NCBI RefSeq assembly: GCF_031143425.1
Contig: NC_090438.1
Coordinates: 778,421,138-778,485,137, forward strand
Source of the DNA: Pleurodeles waltl
Lineage: Eukaryota > Chordata > Amphibia > Caudata > Salamandridae
Direction of reading: 5' to 3'
DNA: 64,000 nt
Below are positions 11,967 through 24,204 of the stretch, piece by piece (position 1 is the stretch's first letter; every line of letters begins with the position of its first letter). A program made the position numbers and the translations under genes. The notes beneath the pieces are model-generated. The model saw only the letters and a list, made by a program, of their open reading frames with translations. It was not told the DNA's origin and did not search any database.

Positions 11967-14632
11967 AAAGCAAGGCTTGTGCGCCCAGAGATCCCATAGC
12001 AGAAAAAGATCTAGAATCCTTCCTGGAGGTGAACTGATGATGTACTAGAGCGTAATCTGTATCTGACTGTGACGCGCAGGTTTCTATCTCCCTCTCCTGG
12101 AGACACAGAGTAGAAGGTTCTCCCTTTATGAAGCACCTGTAAGCTCCGCCCGCTGAGCCACGCCCCGTCCACCCTCGAAGTAGGTAAAGGAATTCCCGCT
12201 TTTTACCAAGATGACGGACAGCCTTCCAAAACGACCCCACTGCGTTTACCGCCGATTCCGGTGGTGCGTTGTTGATGCGCAGAAGCACAAGGACATCTCC
12301 ACAGAGACGCACTAGTAACAATAACATTGCCAAAGGCACACAAGGTTGCTGGAGACGTTTTACCCCGTGGCCCATCAGGTACCCCTAGTGTACAATATAA
12401 ACGGGGCGTATAAAACATGCTAGGTAACGCTTACTGACATACACGTAGAAAATACTCCGGTTGGTTCGGTCACGATGCTCATTTTTACAGAAACTAAACC
12501 TCAACAGGAAACACTTACCAATATAAACGTAGCAGGTGCCCCAGTTGAAGCTCAGCTTCTAGAAAGGACAAGCCACCCTAACTCTCGGGCTTGGCAAAGA
12601 TAAAGCAAGGCTGTGCGCTCAGAGATCCCATAGCAAAAAAAGATCCAGAATCCTTCCTGGAGGTGAACTGATGATGTACTGGAGCGTAATCTGTATCTAA
12701 CTGTGACGCGCGGGTTCTATCTTCCTCTCCTGGAGGCACAGAGTAGAAGGTTCTCCCTTTATGAAGCACCTGTAAGCTCCGCCCGCTGAGCCACGCCCCG
12801 TCCACCCTCGAAGTAGGTAAAGGAATTCCCGCCTTTTACCAGGATGACGGACAGCTTTCCAAAACGACCCCACTGCGTTTACCGCCGATTCCGGTGGTGC
12901 GTTGTTGATGCACAGAAGCACGAGGACATCTACACAGAGACACACTAGTAACAATAACATTGCCAATGGCACACAAGGTTGCTGGAGACGTTTACCCCGT
13001 GGCCCATCAGGTACCCCTAGTGTACAATATAAACGGGGCATATAAAACATGCTAGGTAACGCTTACTGACATACTCGTAGAAAATACTCCGGTTGGTTCG
13101 GTCACGATGCTCATTTTTACAGAAACTAAACCTCAACAGGAAACACTTACCAATATAAACGTAGCAGGTGCCCCAGTTGAAGCTCAGCTTCTGGAAAGGA
13201 CAAGCCACCCTAACTCTCGGGCTTGGCAAAGATAAAGCAAGGCTGTGCGCTCAGAGATCCCATAGCAAAAAAAGATCCAGAATCCTTCCTGGAGGTGAAC
13301 TGATGATGTACTAGAACGTAATCTGTATCTGACTGTGACGCGCGGGTTCTATCTTCCTCTCCTGGAGACACAGAGTAGAAGGTCTCCCTTTATGAAGCAC
13401 CTGTAAGCTCCGCCCGCTGAGCCACGCCCCGACCACCCTCGAATGTAGGTAAAGGAATTCCCGCTTTTTACCAGGATGACGGACAGCTTTCCAAAACGAC
13501 CCCACTGCGTTTTTACCGCCGATTCCGGTGGTGCGTTGTTGATGCACAGAAGCACGAGGACATCCCCACAGAGACACACTAGTAACAATAACATTGCCAA
13601 AGGCACACAAGGTTGCTGGAGACGTTTACCCCGTGGCCCATCACGTACCCCTATTGTACAATATAAACAGGGTATATAAAACATGCTAGGTAACGCTTAC
13701 TGACATACTCGTAGAAAATACTCCGGTTGTCTAGGCCACGATGCTCATTTTACAGAAACTAAACCTCAAAGGAAGCACTTACCAATATAAACGTAGCAGG
13801 TGCCGCAGTCGAAGCTCAGCTTCTGGAAAGGACAAGCCACCCTAACTCTCGGGCTTGGCAAAGATAAAGCAAGGCTGTGCGCTCAGAGATCCCATAGCAG
13901 AGGAAGATCCAGAATCCTTCCTGGAGGTGAACTGATGATGTACTGGAGCGTAATCTGTATCTGACTGTGACGCGTGGTTTCTATCTTCCTCTCCTGGAGA
14001 CACAGAGTAGAAGGTTCCCCCTTTATGAAGCACCTGTAAGCTCCGCCCGCTGAGCCACGCCCCGTCAACCCTCGAAATAGGTAGGGGAATTCCCACCTCT
14101 TGCCAGAATGATGGACAGCTTTCCAAGGCGACCCCACTGCGTTTGCCGCCGACTCGCGTGGTGCGTCGTTGATGCGCAGGGGCGCGAGGACATCTCCGCG
14201 GGGACGCACTAGTGGCAATGACATTGCCGGGGGCACACAAGGTTGCTGAAGACGTTTTGCCCCCGTGGCCCATCACGTACCCTAGTGTACAATGTGGACG
14301 CGGCAGATGCCGCGGTTTGAAGCTCACCTTCTGGAAAGGACGGCCCACCCTGGCTCTTGGGCTTAGCAGGGATGGGGCGGGGCGGGGCTGTGCGCTCAGA
14401 GATCCCATGGCGGAGGGGATCTGGAATCCTTCCTGGAGGTGAGCTGATGATGTGCTGGAGCGTGGTCTGTGTCTGACTGGGACGCGCGGTTTCTGTCTTC
14501 CTCTGCTGGAGACACAGAGTGGAGGGTTTCTCCCTTTGTGGAGCACCTGTGGGCTCCGCCCGCTGGGCCACGCCCCGTCCACCCTCGAGGTAGGTGGGGG
14601 AGTTCCCGCCTTTTTACCAGGATGATGGATGG
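11967..14632 (+). repeat. Satellite array of ~632-bp units (4.2 copies)
   Basis: The phase 'CAAGGCT(T)GTGCGC' occurs at 11971, 12606, 13238 and 13870, with periods 635, 632 and 632. A fifth copy starts at about 14383 after a unit shortened by about 120 bp. Units include GC-box-like CTCCGCCCGCTGAGCCACGC, a GGCATATAAAACATGC word, and a minus-strand ATTGGTAAGTG donor-like site. Copies 1-3 are near identical. From about 14090 to 14632 the sequence differs from the other copies almost only by A-to-G substitutions. Long minus-strand frames here (up to 246 codons) shift frame from unit to unit, because 632 is not divisible by three, and are not genes. Confidence 0.9.
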
Positions 14633-14639
14633 ACGACTA

Positions 14640-15350
14640 AGTATTTTTTACCCATGTTTCTAATTATGTATTGTATGTGCAGATGTGTGTGTATAGTCAT
14701 GTGTGTGTATAAATATATATATATATGTGTATATGTTGTTTCTGTGCCTGGCATGTTTCTATGAATTTCTGCTCTCTTTTTATCACACTTATCTACTCAT
14801 CGCTCTTATGTCATGTCTCTATCAAACTATCCTCCATTCTCACTCGGACTCATCCCAAATCCCTTCGACCACTTCCATCTCCTAAATATCTCTGCCTAAG
14901 CTCATCCCTCCACCCCCACATCTAACTCACCAAACCTCACTCTACCTCTGTGACCTCCCACACAACCCTACTAAATTCTCCTGCATTCATCTCACCCTGC
15001 TACTATGCTCTCACTAACCCTTCCACATCCTCTTTCCCCTCCGCCCCCCTTTTATTCATCTCAAGCCTTTGGATTGAGCAAATGAAGGATAAACTCCCAA
15101 TTAACACTTCTGGATTTCTTTTCTCCTCCACCCCTCCATTACTCCAGTCAATCTAACTAACAAACTCTCATATCCGCAACTCAAATTATCTCATAATAAT
15201 ACTAAAACTGTACTCCTTATTAAATTATACTAATCCATCACTAATTCTTGTTGGGTACCGGAGTAGCGTGCTACTCATCGAAAAGCGCTTCGACGCCTCG
15301 TCAGGGGTAGTAAGCGCTATATAAATACGATTACAATACAATTACAATAC
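14640..15350 (+). repeat. L2 3' UTR and 3' tail, second copy
   Basis: It ends with GTAGTAAGCGCTATATAAAT and a (ACAATACAATT)n tail at 15.30-15.36 kb, matching the tail at 8.82-8.85 kb. Upstream CTCATCCCAAATCCC and related C/T-rich phrases match that copy's 3' UTR. The orientation is the same as that of the ORF fragment at 11766. Confidence 0.75.
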
Positions 15351-15884
15351 AATTGTTATAAGCCAGACCTGTTGGCGAGTTTCTTTCTATCTTTTTGTAA
15401 CCAAAACTTACAAAAATCCACATCTCCCAGTGCTCAGTTTTTTCTAGAACCTTTCTGTTTCTTGCGTTTTCTGTCTAACCTGCGTCCCCATACTCCTTTT
15501 TGTGCATGAAGTGCTTGGATGCTTCGTGCCGTTCGGTGCGACTGCTTGTTTTGTTCCATTCCATGTAATGCAGATACTGCTTCCAGAATCTTTCTGTTTG
15601 GAGCGCCTCGGACTTTCTTCTGTGCTTTGCTTTCCTTGTCCCTTTCATTCAATATCATTTACGTAGGATTCTCGGCCAAAATGATATGAAAACTTAAGAG
15701 TCCACAACTTATCTTCACTTTTTGTCTTCCAACAATTTTGTTTGTACTTAGTCACGTCAGCCTTGTTCGCCTCAAGAGAACTTAAGCTCCCAATGGAAGA
15801 TTCTTTACTAGTTCCTAAGATGCTGCATCGTAAGACAACTGGCTGCCTCTCCAGAGCCCTCCACCCATTAATGTCTTTCCATTT
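15351..15884. other. Unassigned region
   Basis: Between the L2 tail and the 3' end of the minus-strand L1. No family or gene was recognised. Confidence 0.4.
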
Positions 15885-16339
15885 AAATTTTTTCTATTTT
15901 TTATTTTTTATTGGTTTATGCTGCACAACAAACAACGTAAAACAAATCTGTTAACTTATCTCCCCCACCACAGTACATAGTCTTAATTTGCCAATTTTAT
16001 TGGGTTCTATTGAGTTTGTTGCAGTTTTGTCTTCAAGCAACCTTCCAGTGTCCTTTGAGTCCAGCCCAGTGTGTCATTTTCGTCCTATATCCGTTCCAAC
16101 TGAAGGACAATTGTCTCCCCTTTTGGCGACCTTGCTACCCCAAGTCAGCATCCCAGCCGCCCTATATTTTCTCATTTTTCTGTTCAGAGCCTCTACCTCG
16201 CTATATATTTCTCTTTCCAGTATTCAACATTGGTCCATACCCTCCAAACATTCTTGGTGTCTAGGAGGTGTTCCCGATCCCAATTTCCTGGAAATATCTA
16301 ATTTGGCTACCGTGTAGTCTAGGTTAATCAGTAGTTTAT

Positions 16340-18200
16340 GATTTTTTGTGTGATCGGTTTGTCCCCAGATTCCCAAGAGGGCCATACCTGGGTGAAGCTC
16401 CAGTGGACCCCCAGTGGCTCCCTCTGATCTCTGTCTCACCGCCCTCTAGAAGGGCTTGATTTGGGGCAAATGCAGAGCATGTTGTAGAACAGTGGTTCCC
16501 AACCTTTTGACCTCTGTGGACGCCCACTTTATCATTACTAGAACCGGGGACCCCAACCTCCTCATTACTGGAATCTTTGGACCCCCCACTAAGTCAATAC
16601 TGAAAGCTGGGGACCTAATCATGTTAATATTATTTAATTTTCCAAGCAGTCGCAGACCTCCTGAGGAGGCTCCGCAGACCCCCGGGGAACCCCTGTGATA
16701 GAAAGTACCATCCTATCTGCAGCCCCACAGGCCCTCCGCATTGGCTGCCCTACCCAGGGAACTTAGGGAGTTGTGTTCCTTCCCACAAAGGCGTTCTTGG
16801 GGTCAGTCGATTAACCCATCCCAGTTCCCTCGTTGGTTTCCTCCAAGTCCAGACAACCACCTCCATTACTGGACATAGTGTAGGGTACATTATCCCCCCC
16901 ACCCCAATCCCCAGGGAGCCATTTTAAATAACTTTTGTTGCCTAAAGCCCTTTGGTCAGCTCGAAACACAGGGCCCTCTCAGTGGGTGAACGCCCAATGA
17001 CTGACCACACAGACTTGCGCAGCCTCATAATATTTGCGGATATTTGGGAGTGCTATTCCTCCCCTCCTACTTGGATCTCTGTAGGGTACGAGAGCCACTC
17101 TCGGCTCTCCACCCAACTAGATCAGGGTGCGTACCAATGCCTCAACTCTTGTAAATAAAGCGGCCAGGTTAGTGTCATAGTATTGGTTTGAGTGTTTAGT
17201 GATCCAGATTCCCAAATATTTGAATTTATCCAGTTCCACTCTAAGAGGTTGGGCCAGTGTTCGGTTCAACTCCCAATTACCTAGTGGAAACAGTAAATAT
17301 TTGTCCCAATTTACTGCAAACCCTTAGGCCTCCCTAAACACATGGAATATGTCCTTCAGGAATAGAATCGATAAAGTTATGTGGGCTAGGTATAGAAGAA
17401 GATCGTCAGCATGCAAGGAAATTCGTTCCTCGCTTCCTGAGCGGTCTGGCCATCCCCTAATCTGCGCATCTACTCGCATCCAATTTGCCAACTTCTCTAT
17501 TGCCAGTGCAAACCGTATCGACAGGGGGCAGCCTTGTCTTGTGCCTCTATGCAGCCCAAATGCACAGGAGATGCAACTGTTCGCCCTTACTTTTGCACAG
17601 GGCCTATTGTAAAGAAAGCTGACCCATCTTCTGAATTTGGAACCAAAGCGCATCCTCTCTAGGACACCAAACAGATATGGCCACTCCATTGAATCAGAGG
17701 CTTTGTTTGCATCCAATGAGACTGTAGCCCAGCCATTATTAAAAGATCCCGCCAGCGCCAAGTTGTTATTGAGCCGTTGAAGATTCAGTGCTGTTGAGCG
17801 ACAAGGGATCAACCCAAGTTTTCATGACCTTCTTAAGTCTATTAGCTAATAGCTTGGCCAGGATTTTAGTATCAACGTTTGCCAGTGAGATCGGACGATA
17901 AGATTTGCATTGATCTCTGGGTTTGTCGAACTTGGGGGGCCAAGATAATGGTGAAAGAACACGTGTCTGCGGGAAGTTCTCCAGTCTTAAATGCCTCCTT
18001 GAACGCTGCACATAAGTGAGGGACCGTCCATTTATTAAGTTTATGAAAAAATTCCTGTGGAAATCCATTGGGACCTGGGGACTTTCTGGCTTGTAATTTG
18101 CTCATTGCTAAAGACAGCTCTTCCTCTAGGACTACCGATTCGTAAGAACAACTATCCTTCCAGTTTGTTGGATAAAAGATTTCCACTATGTGCATACCGA
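16340..18200 (-). pseudogene. L1 ORF2-like reverse transcriptase, decayed
   Basis: In minus-strand order the conserved blocks are KSPGPNGFPQEFF (about 18.07 kb), YRPISLANVDTKILAKLLANR (about 17.87 kb, split by a frameshift), SLDANKASDSMEWPYLF, LHRGTRQGCPLS (about 17.53 kb), HADDLLLY (about 17.41 kb), KYLGIWITKH (about 17.21 kb) and GGIALPNIRKYYEAAQ (about 17.05 kb). This is the L1/Tx1-clade RT and C-terminal order. The catalytic YADD is HADD, and several stops and frameshifts are present, so the enzyme is inactive. A further tail frame at 16224-16439 is in keeping with the ORF2 C-terminus. Confidence 0.85.
16490..16695. mobile_element. hAT-like MITE, 206 bp
   Basis: It begins CAGTGGTTCCCAACCTTTT and ends GGGGAACCCCTG. 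The outer 11 bases of the two ends match at 10 of 11 as an inverted repeat. The flanks are 8-bp near-duplicates, TTGTAGAA (16482-16489) and TGATAGAA (16696-16703), 6 of 8 identical, as expected for an aged hAT target duplication. It has no coding capacity. It lies inside the L1 C-terminal region and is therefore younger than that L1. Confidence 0.75.
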
Positions 18201-18305
18201 CTTTTCTCCATTGCTAGTTCCAAAAAGACCAGCTGACATTTTGAAGAGGGCTGAAAACTCTTCATTTCGCCATTGCCTATTCCTTAACCCTGCCCTAATG
18301 CTCCA

Positions 18306-21300
18306 GAAAATTGCAACCTAAAAAATCCAACCGAATCAGCAAGTCAACCTCCTCCATCCCGCCACCTAAATCCGGGACACCAGGAAGGCTGCACAACAAT
18401 GCAAGCACTACACAAAGTTCATTATCCAACCTTTTTTTGTGTGTGTTTTTGTTTAAATGTATACATTTTGGCTCCACTGAAAAGAGAGCAGCCAATGAGT
18501 AATTAGCTGAATAGCGATGGCCCTGGTTTATGCAGGACAGTTGCGTTTTTTAACTCTAAAAAAGCTTTTGCAGCGTAATAGTAGTTTGAAGTAAGAGGTA
18601 GGTGACTGAGAAGTCTAATTTCACACAAGGGGCGCATAATGCTGAATCGCTGCCTCTGTGCTCTTCCCAGGCGTGACGGCAGTGCATTCCGCTCACCTGA
18701 TTGATTTCGCTCCTTTTGTTTTCATTTGTCTTCACTGTTGAATCACCCCTTGGTTGTCTCCGAGGGCAGTCGGGGCCATCTGCCTGTAACCACTCGTGTT
18801 GTCGTTTGTCTTTGAAAACATGTCAGTCATTGCCTGCAGGAGCGCCCAGGAGAGCTCTGAAACTGGGCTGTGGGGCCGCGAGGAACCTGCCTTTTCTGTT
18901 TGTCGTTGCTGGAAACGTCCTTCCAGTGCATACATACGATGGAATGTGCCTTCAAAACGTGGTGCACAATCCCGGCACAACATTGTTTCGTAAAATGTGT
19001 ATTGTAAATTGTAAACGCTGGCTAAAGAAGGAAAACACTTTTTTTGCCTAATATGCCAGGCAGTTTGAAGGTATTCATTTTGAAACTTTGTATGATAGGT
19101 GCACATGTATCCATTTTTACAGTGCCAAATCTCATGTTCTAGCAATTTCAACGTGTTTAGTTGGAATGCAGACACCTATGTACAGTTTAAACTTTGAGGC
19201 ATTGAGCAGGCAGTCGTTTATGCAACGCGGAAACAAAATGAGCAGACAAAGGTTCTATTGTGATGAAATCCAGGGAGCGTTTGGCTAGCTTAGCAAGTAA
19301 AAAGCCAGCTGAAGCAGTACGTTTTTCAGCACTTCCCGAACCAGAGGTAGCTTATTTGATTTGATTTTTTTTTTTTTTTACACCCAAGTCTCGAACATTC
19401 CACAGTTCTTGTCCTTTGTTTCACAGATCCCTCTGTATGTGGTCCTTTGCATCCATCTTCTTTGAAGATCATTTCCTGGCCTGATTATTGGTCCTAAGTG
19501 GGGTGTAGTGCTCCATTAGGTTTTTTTAAGCATTTTATTTGCTCAGGCCTGGGTGTGGAGTTTTAATTTGCTTCACGGCAAATAGCTTTTAAGGCTGGTT
19601 TGATGACATTGCACCTGTATGTCCGCATTTGTATTTACTATTGGCATTTACAAATGAGTCCTTATCTTATATATTTTAGTATTGGCTAGCTTCCTATTCT
19701 TTTTGTTAGCTTTACTTAAAGTATGGCTAAAATAGTTAATAACTACTGATGAACAACTTGATTTTTTTTTTAAATGCCTCAGGGCTGTGCTTGGCCACCG
19801 AAGTTGTATGGTGGTACTTAAAACTGGTGGGCTTGAAACACGAAGATAGCAGCAACACTGCAGGTGGTTAGTCCATGTTAACGTCCCTGATGGAACACTA
19901 TTTTTTAACTGTGTTTTCTTCCAGAGTGATGGACAAGATGGTTCAGGTGACGGATAGCGTGCAGGCCTCATTGCCTTAGCAGTGATAGTCCTTTCTGATT
20001 TCCGAGACGCAAGTCAGGAGATGGCTTAAGGTAGTGAGCATGGTATGACACCGAGGTATTAGACAAGCAGCATGAGCTGTTTGGAAATCTGAAGATGCCT
20101 CCTAAACAGATTAAGCAGTGTTCCACAAAAACAGAGGACTTATTTCCTCCACAATGGAAGGTACATAGGAGGCTCTAGGAATGGAGTTCCCAAGCTGTGT
20201 GGAAAACCAGAGGTGGGGCTCACGCAGGAAGAGTCCATGATAATTAACATACTGATAGATCTTCAAGGTGTGGTATAGATAGAAAGAGATCTGCTTTTCG
20301 GAGGAGGCCATACATGCAATGCAGACCAGTGTAGCTAAAACCAAGTGTAATGTTAGTGGCATGACATGAAATGATGGGGCCCCTCTGCAAAATGTGATGA
20401 AGAGCTCCTTAGAATCCCATATCTCACAGATGTTCATTGGGCTTGGGCTCAACGGAGCATCTCTGAAGGATTGGGGGCATCCTGCACCACAGGGGCTGCA
20501 GGGGTTAGTGTCATGCTAGGGCTTAATCTCTAAACCAATGCACGTCCACACTTGAGAAGATTGTGCATGACTAGGAAGAGATGACCACGAGGTGCCACGG
20601 TGTCGTGGGTTGTACCTAGACTTCCATCCCAAATTTAGAATCAGATGTGGGATTCCTTGAAAATATGTCCAGTGCCAATCACACTCGAATCCTGAGGTTC
20701 CCTACTATGATACTGGGAGCTTGAACACAGACCCGGATCATGCTTTGAGCAAAATGGTCCTTGAATAGGATTCAGCTTCTCACTTCAGTTCAGAGAGCCA
20801 CTTGACTGTTGCCTAAAGGCTTAGCTGGAGAGACAGCAAAAATACAGTGCTGTCTGAATTGGCAGATTCTGATCAGAGGTCCAGTGGCCCGGGCTGTGCC
20901 AAAGTAGTGGTATTTGTCCCTGAGGAGTTCCAGGATTCATACTTTCCCTGACCTCAATCTGGCAACTCAGAGGCTTAGGCAAGACCATCAACAGATTAAG
21001 AAGGAACCAATATCCATAGAGATGGGGCCTTTTTGTGGTTGCCAGCAAGGATTCAGATAAGTGATGATGAGAAAACAGTTGTAATTTTTAATCTGGAGGC
21101 TGCCAGGGAACATTTTAGCTAAGGTAACGAAGGAATGTGCTTGAAGATCAAAGTGGCAAGACCTTTAACAGAGTTGTCTCTTATATGCATAGGTCTGAAC
21201 TTGCAATATTTGGCTGGTCCCTTTTTTAGACTTAGAAGAGAAATTGAGTTGAAAATCCCCTAAAAGCTGTGCTCTTGCTACATGTTGCTGGCGTAGCCTC

Positions 21301-22645
21301 CCAAGACGGCTTGTGCGATTCCTCGTGCCATTCAAAGTCTTGATCCTCCAAATTGAAGGCGTTATAGTACCCCTCTGAGGACCTTTAGGGTGCTTTTCGC
21401 TGACCCCACACAAAATCTGAAAATGATTCCTCTCGCACAAGGGTGCACTTGGCCCCTTTCTCCAATCCTTTTGTCCCCCCCCCACCCTCTTTATGTCCCA
21501 CATTTGTGGTTGGCACTGGTAGTTATTAACACCTAGCCAATATTGATTACTGTTGCATTACTCGTTTAGCTACGCATTCATTCTTAAAATTGCCCGCATC
21601 CCTGGCCCCAATCGTGTTTGTTTCCTGCCTGATGGCTTTTTAAACAATTAATTAAAGAAGTGTGTATGCTTCAGTACACGATCAAAATGCAGATAGAGTA
21701 GCTGATTTGGATACAACAGAGATTTGGCATGTATGGTAAAGCTAGTTTTAACATCAAGAAAATTGCCAATACACATGACTAAAAGTGATCTACCCAGTGT
21801 GTTCTAGATGAACGTGTTAAATATGTTCCTCCTACCCTCCCTTTTCTAGCCCTCTTCTCATGTTTACTGTTTTAGTTGCTTGTGTGGCTGGTTATCCACA
21901 TTTGTTGAAAACAATATAAACTTGTTTAAGATATCTGGTGTTGTGAGGCAGATTGTCTCAAGCTCTTTTTGACTTTTCTGTGAAAACCAGTCTGCACGGT
22001 TTTGGTGCGTGATGTCAACAAAAGGATAATAAAAATAAATGTCTTGAAATCCTGCTGACTGTAGAACAAACCAAAGACTGCGGCTATTATTTGGAAGAAT
22101 AACTTTAGCTGCTACTTTGAGGCAAAGTCTGTCTGCAGAGCTGTTTATTACATGCTGTGCCTTCTGTCAAAGGAGTGCTGAATAGCTGAGGCCTGAAATT
22201 CTTATTTGACTCCTTAATTTTTTCATAGTGTTTCCGGGCTAATTTTCTAAGTTATGTAACTGATCCCAATGTGCTGCCGTTTCCTAAGTTATGTTTTCAT
22301 ACCGCGTAAAAATGAATCCTCCAAAACGTATTCCATGATTGTTCCATGATCTTTTAATTAACACTCAAAAAGTGGTTAAAATGCTGCTAGTGGGCCCACT
22401 GAGATTTGTCAGTTTCTACTGTTGGATGCTCTTCTTAGTCCTCCTCTCTGTGATGCTCTTTAACACCTACTCCTTCCTCCCACTGCCTGTCTTGTAGCAT
22501 TACTAATATGGGAATTGTGGTTACCACACGTTTCCTCGCCGTGGGCACCACAGTGAGGAACGTTACCATTCTCTGTTGGAAGGATATTTGGGATTTCATT
22601 TGGACAGTTTAAGATGCTTCCCTGTAAAAGGAGATGGAAATTGTA
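18306..22645. other. Unassigned 4.3-kb region
   Basis: No mobile element or exon was recognised. There is a T tract at about 19.36-19.38 kb. On the minus strand an A run at about 19.76-19.77 kb follows about 1.7 kb of moderately GC-rich DNA (20.0-21.5 kb), which could be a decayed retrocopy, but no motif supports that. Frames of 100-147 codons at 18.7-19.2 kb overlap on both strands and look like chance. Confidence 0.35.
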
Positions 22646-22649
22646 GCGC

Positions 22650-23051
22650 TCCTTTTCCTGACATGTATTTATCTCTTTCAGCTTTTAACCACGCCCATCA
22701 TTATCACCCGTTCATGGGCTTGCCCTTCAAAAATCCTTTATCATCATTGGTAAATGCTTTACGTTTGTCCCTCCTTGGGGAAGTTTGGTTACCACCTTTG
22801 ACATCGACCCTGTTACATGGCTAATTGCACTTTTGCTGATACGTTTGACTGCGAGCGAAAGTCTTTTTCTTTTTGTGTGTCTCCATCACGCTCATGCTGT
22901 GGCACTTTCAATCTGCTCACTTATGTGAAACTATTTTACTTTTTATTTTCAGTTTATGTGGCAAGAATACTCCAGTTAGGAGTTTACAATGCTAATAGCT
23001 CTAACTCGAGCAAATGTGAGACTCATTGCATTGCGAATGCTTGTTTTTCAT
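22650..23051 (+). repeat. Interspersed repeat family A, copy 3
   Basis: It shares TTTTAACCACGCCCATCATT, CATGGGCTTGCCCTTCAAAA, GTTTGTCCCTCCTTGGGG, ATCGACCCTGTTACATGG, TTTTATTTTCAGTTTATGTG and a GCATTGCGAATGCTTGTTT end with the other copies. Same orientation as copy 4. Confidence 0.8.
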
Positions 23052-23239
23052 AAGTTACAGTTGCCAAGTCTTCACTTCATGGCGCTGTTCAACATGATGA
23101 TGCAGGAGTCCTTGATATGTAGTCCACCGAGAGTGTACATAAGGCCTAGCTAAAAGTTCATGACTGTGCAAGCATCCTCGGACAATGTGTCCATTTGTCA
23201 TCTTCACAAAAATGTGTGCCGGTGCCCACCACAGGCAAC

Positions 23240-23560
23240 CACTGTCACAAATCAAGCACACCATGACTGTTAACCGTGCACGTGTGACTGAAGCAGGTTC
23301 TAGGGGATATGATCGGAAGTAGTCTTCCATCCACAAACACTGAGAGTGGACCCTCAGTGTGCGGGTCAGAGTGGCACCAACACATTTCGGTTTCCTGACG
23401 TCAAGCTCTTCAGAAAACCTTCTAAGGTTGGTTGCCGCACTATGTTTTTCCCTCATTTAGGTCAAGCCTGGGCTTGTCTAGAAGACAAGAATCCTTGCAT
23501 GGAACGGGCATCTTCTGACGTTACTTCCGGTTCTGTACCTTTTCGTTTAAAGATGCAATA
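23240..23560 (-). repeat. Possible Penelope-like 3' terminal fragment
   Basis: On the minus strand this contains CTGAAGAGCTTGACGTCAGG directly followed by AAACCGAAATGTGTTGG. The order 'GAAGA..(GACGTCAGG)..CCGAAA.GTGTTGG' is usual at the 3' end of vertebrate Penelope-like elements. No reverse transcriptase was recognised beside it. Confidence 0.4.
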
Positions 23561-24204
23561 AGTGTAACACATTTTGGGGTGGGGAGGGGGAGAAATAATA
23601 CGTGGCTAGAATAGACTGTTATAATAAGGGCTGCATTTCAAATAATACATTTATAGGGCCAGCTGTTTGTCACAACCAGCGCCTTTTTTGTTGTTTGATA
23701 CGGAACAGGGAGCAAATCCAGCACAGGCTAACGAGATTTACGGCTGCAGTTACTGGTAAAAGCAAAGCCTGAGGTATGTAATTCAGTTTACTAATGGACC
23801 ACTCTGAGTCCATGTCTCGTGCTGATGGTAGAGAAAAGGGAATTATCTTAGCCAGGTGTGAGATCTAGTTTTATTACTAAAGCAGAGCTTCCTTTTCTTT
23901 AATCTCTTACTACATGCCCCATGCAAAAGATTGTTGCATGCATAAGGGTGTTGTTTCATAGTATTATTATTTTTCTCTCCACGTACAGCAATACTTAATG
24001 ATTTCTGAAGCCACTTTCAAGTGTGTGTTTTTCTTAACATTGTAATGTTAAACCTTCTCACATAAAGCAATAAGGTCATCAAAAAATAATGCGTTTGGTT
24101 ACATAGATGGTTGTTTCACCCTCCCCCCACACTCCCCGAAGCAAGAGTCGTTGCCACCCCTAGGTTAAATGTCATGTGACTCACCCCATACTATACCTCA
24201 GTCA
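23561..24204. other. Unassigned region
   Basis: AT-rich, with a short G-rich run at 23.57-23.59 kb. Nothing recognised. Confidence 0.4.

Larger units (their letters stand above)
10325..15350 (+). mobile_element. Composite L2-derived element: monomers, ORF end, VNTR, tail
   Basis: Read together, this ~5.0-kb block has tandem monomers at the 5' side, an L2 C-terminal coding remnant, part of a 3' UTR, a ~632-bp tandem array, and a second part of an L2 3' UTR with the canonical tail, all in plus orientation. The simplest reading is one internally deleted L2 relative whose 3' UTR acquired a tandem array, or a non-autonomous composite moved by L2 machinery. I found no convincing target-site duplication, so independent neighbouring insertions remain possible. 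Confidence 0.45.
15885..18305 (-). mobile_element. L1-type LINE, 5'-truncated, minus strand
   Basis: Coding remains run from about 18.2 to about 16.3 kb on the minus strand. A 3' UTR follows, ending in an A-rich AATAAAAAATAAAAAATAG run (minus strand) at about 15.89-15.92 kb. No endonuclease domain was found, consistent with 5' truncation. The copy is interrupted by the hAT-like insert at 16490-16695. The 5' boundary near 18.3 kb is approximate. Confidence 0.75.

Noticed and set aside
12203..13684. Further 70-136-codon minus-strand frames repeated in the ~632-bp array
   Set aside because: They are the same repeat read in different frames. The unit length is not a multiple of three.
13842..14582. 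A 246-codon minus-strand open frame, the second longest in the window
   Set aside because: It lies in the ~632-bp array, changes frame between units and shows no domain. It is open because the A-to-G-shifted unit has lost stop codons.
18701..19175. Overlapping 116- and 147-codon frames on opposite strands
   Set aside because: Neither shows a motif, and opposite-strand overlap suggests chance.
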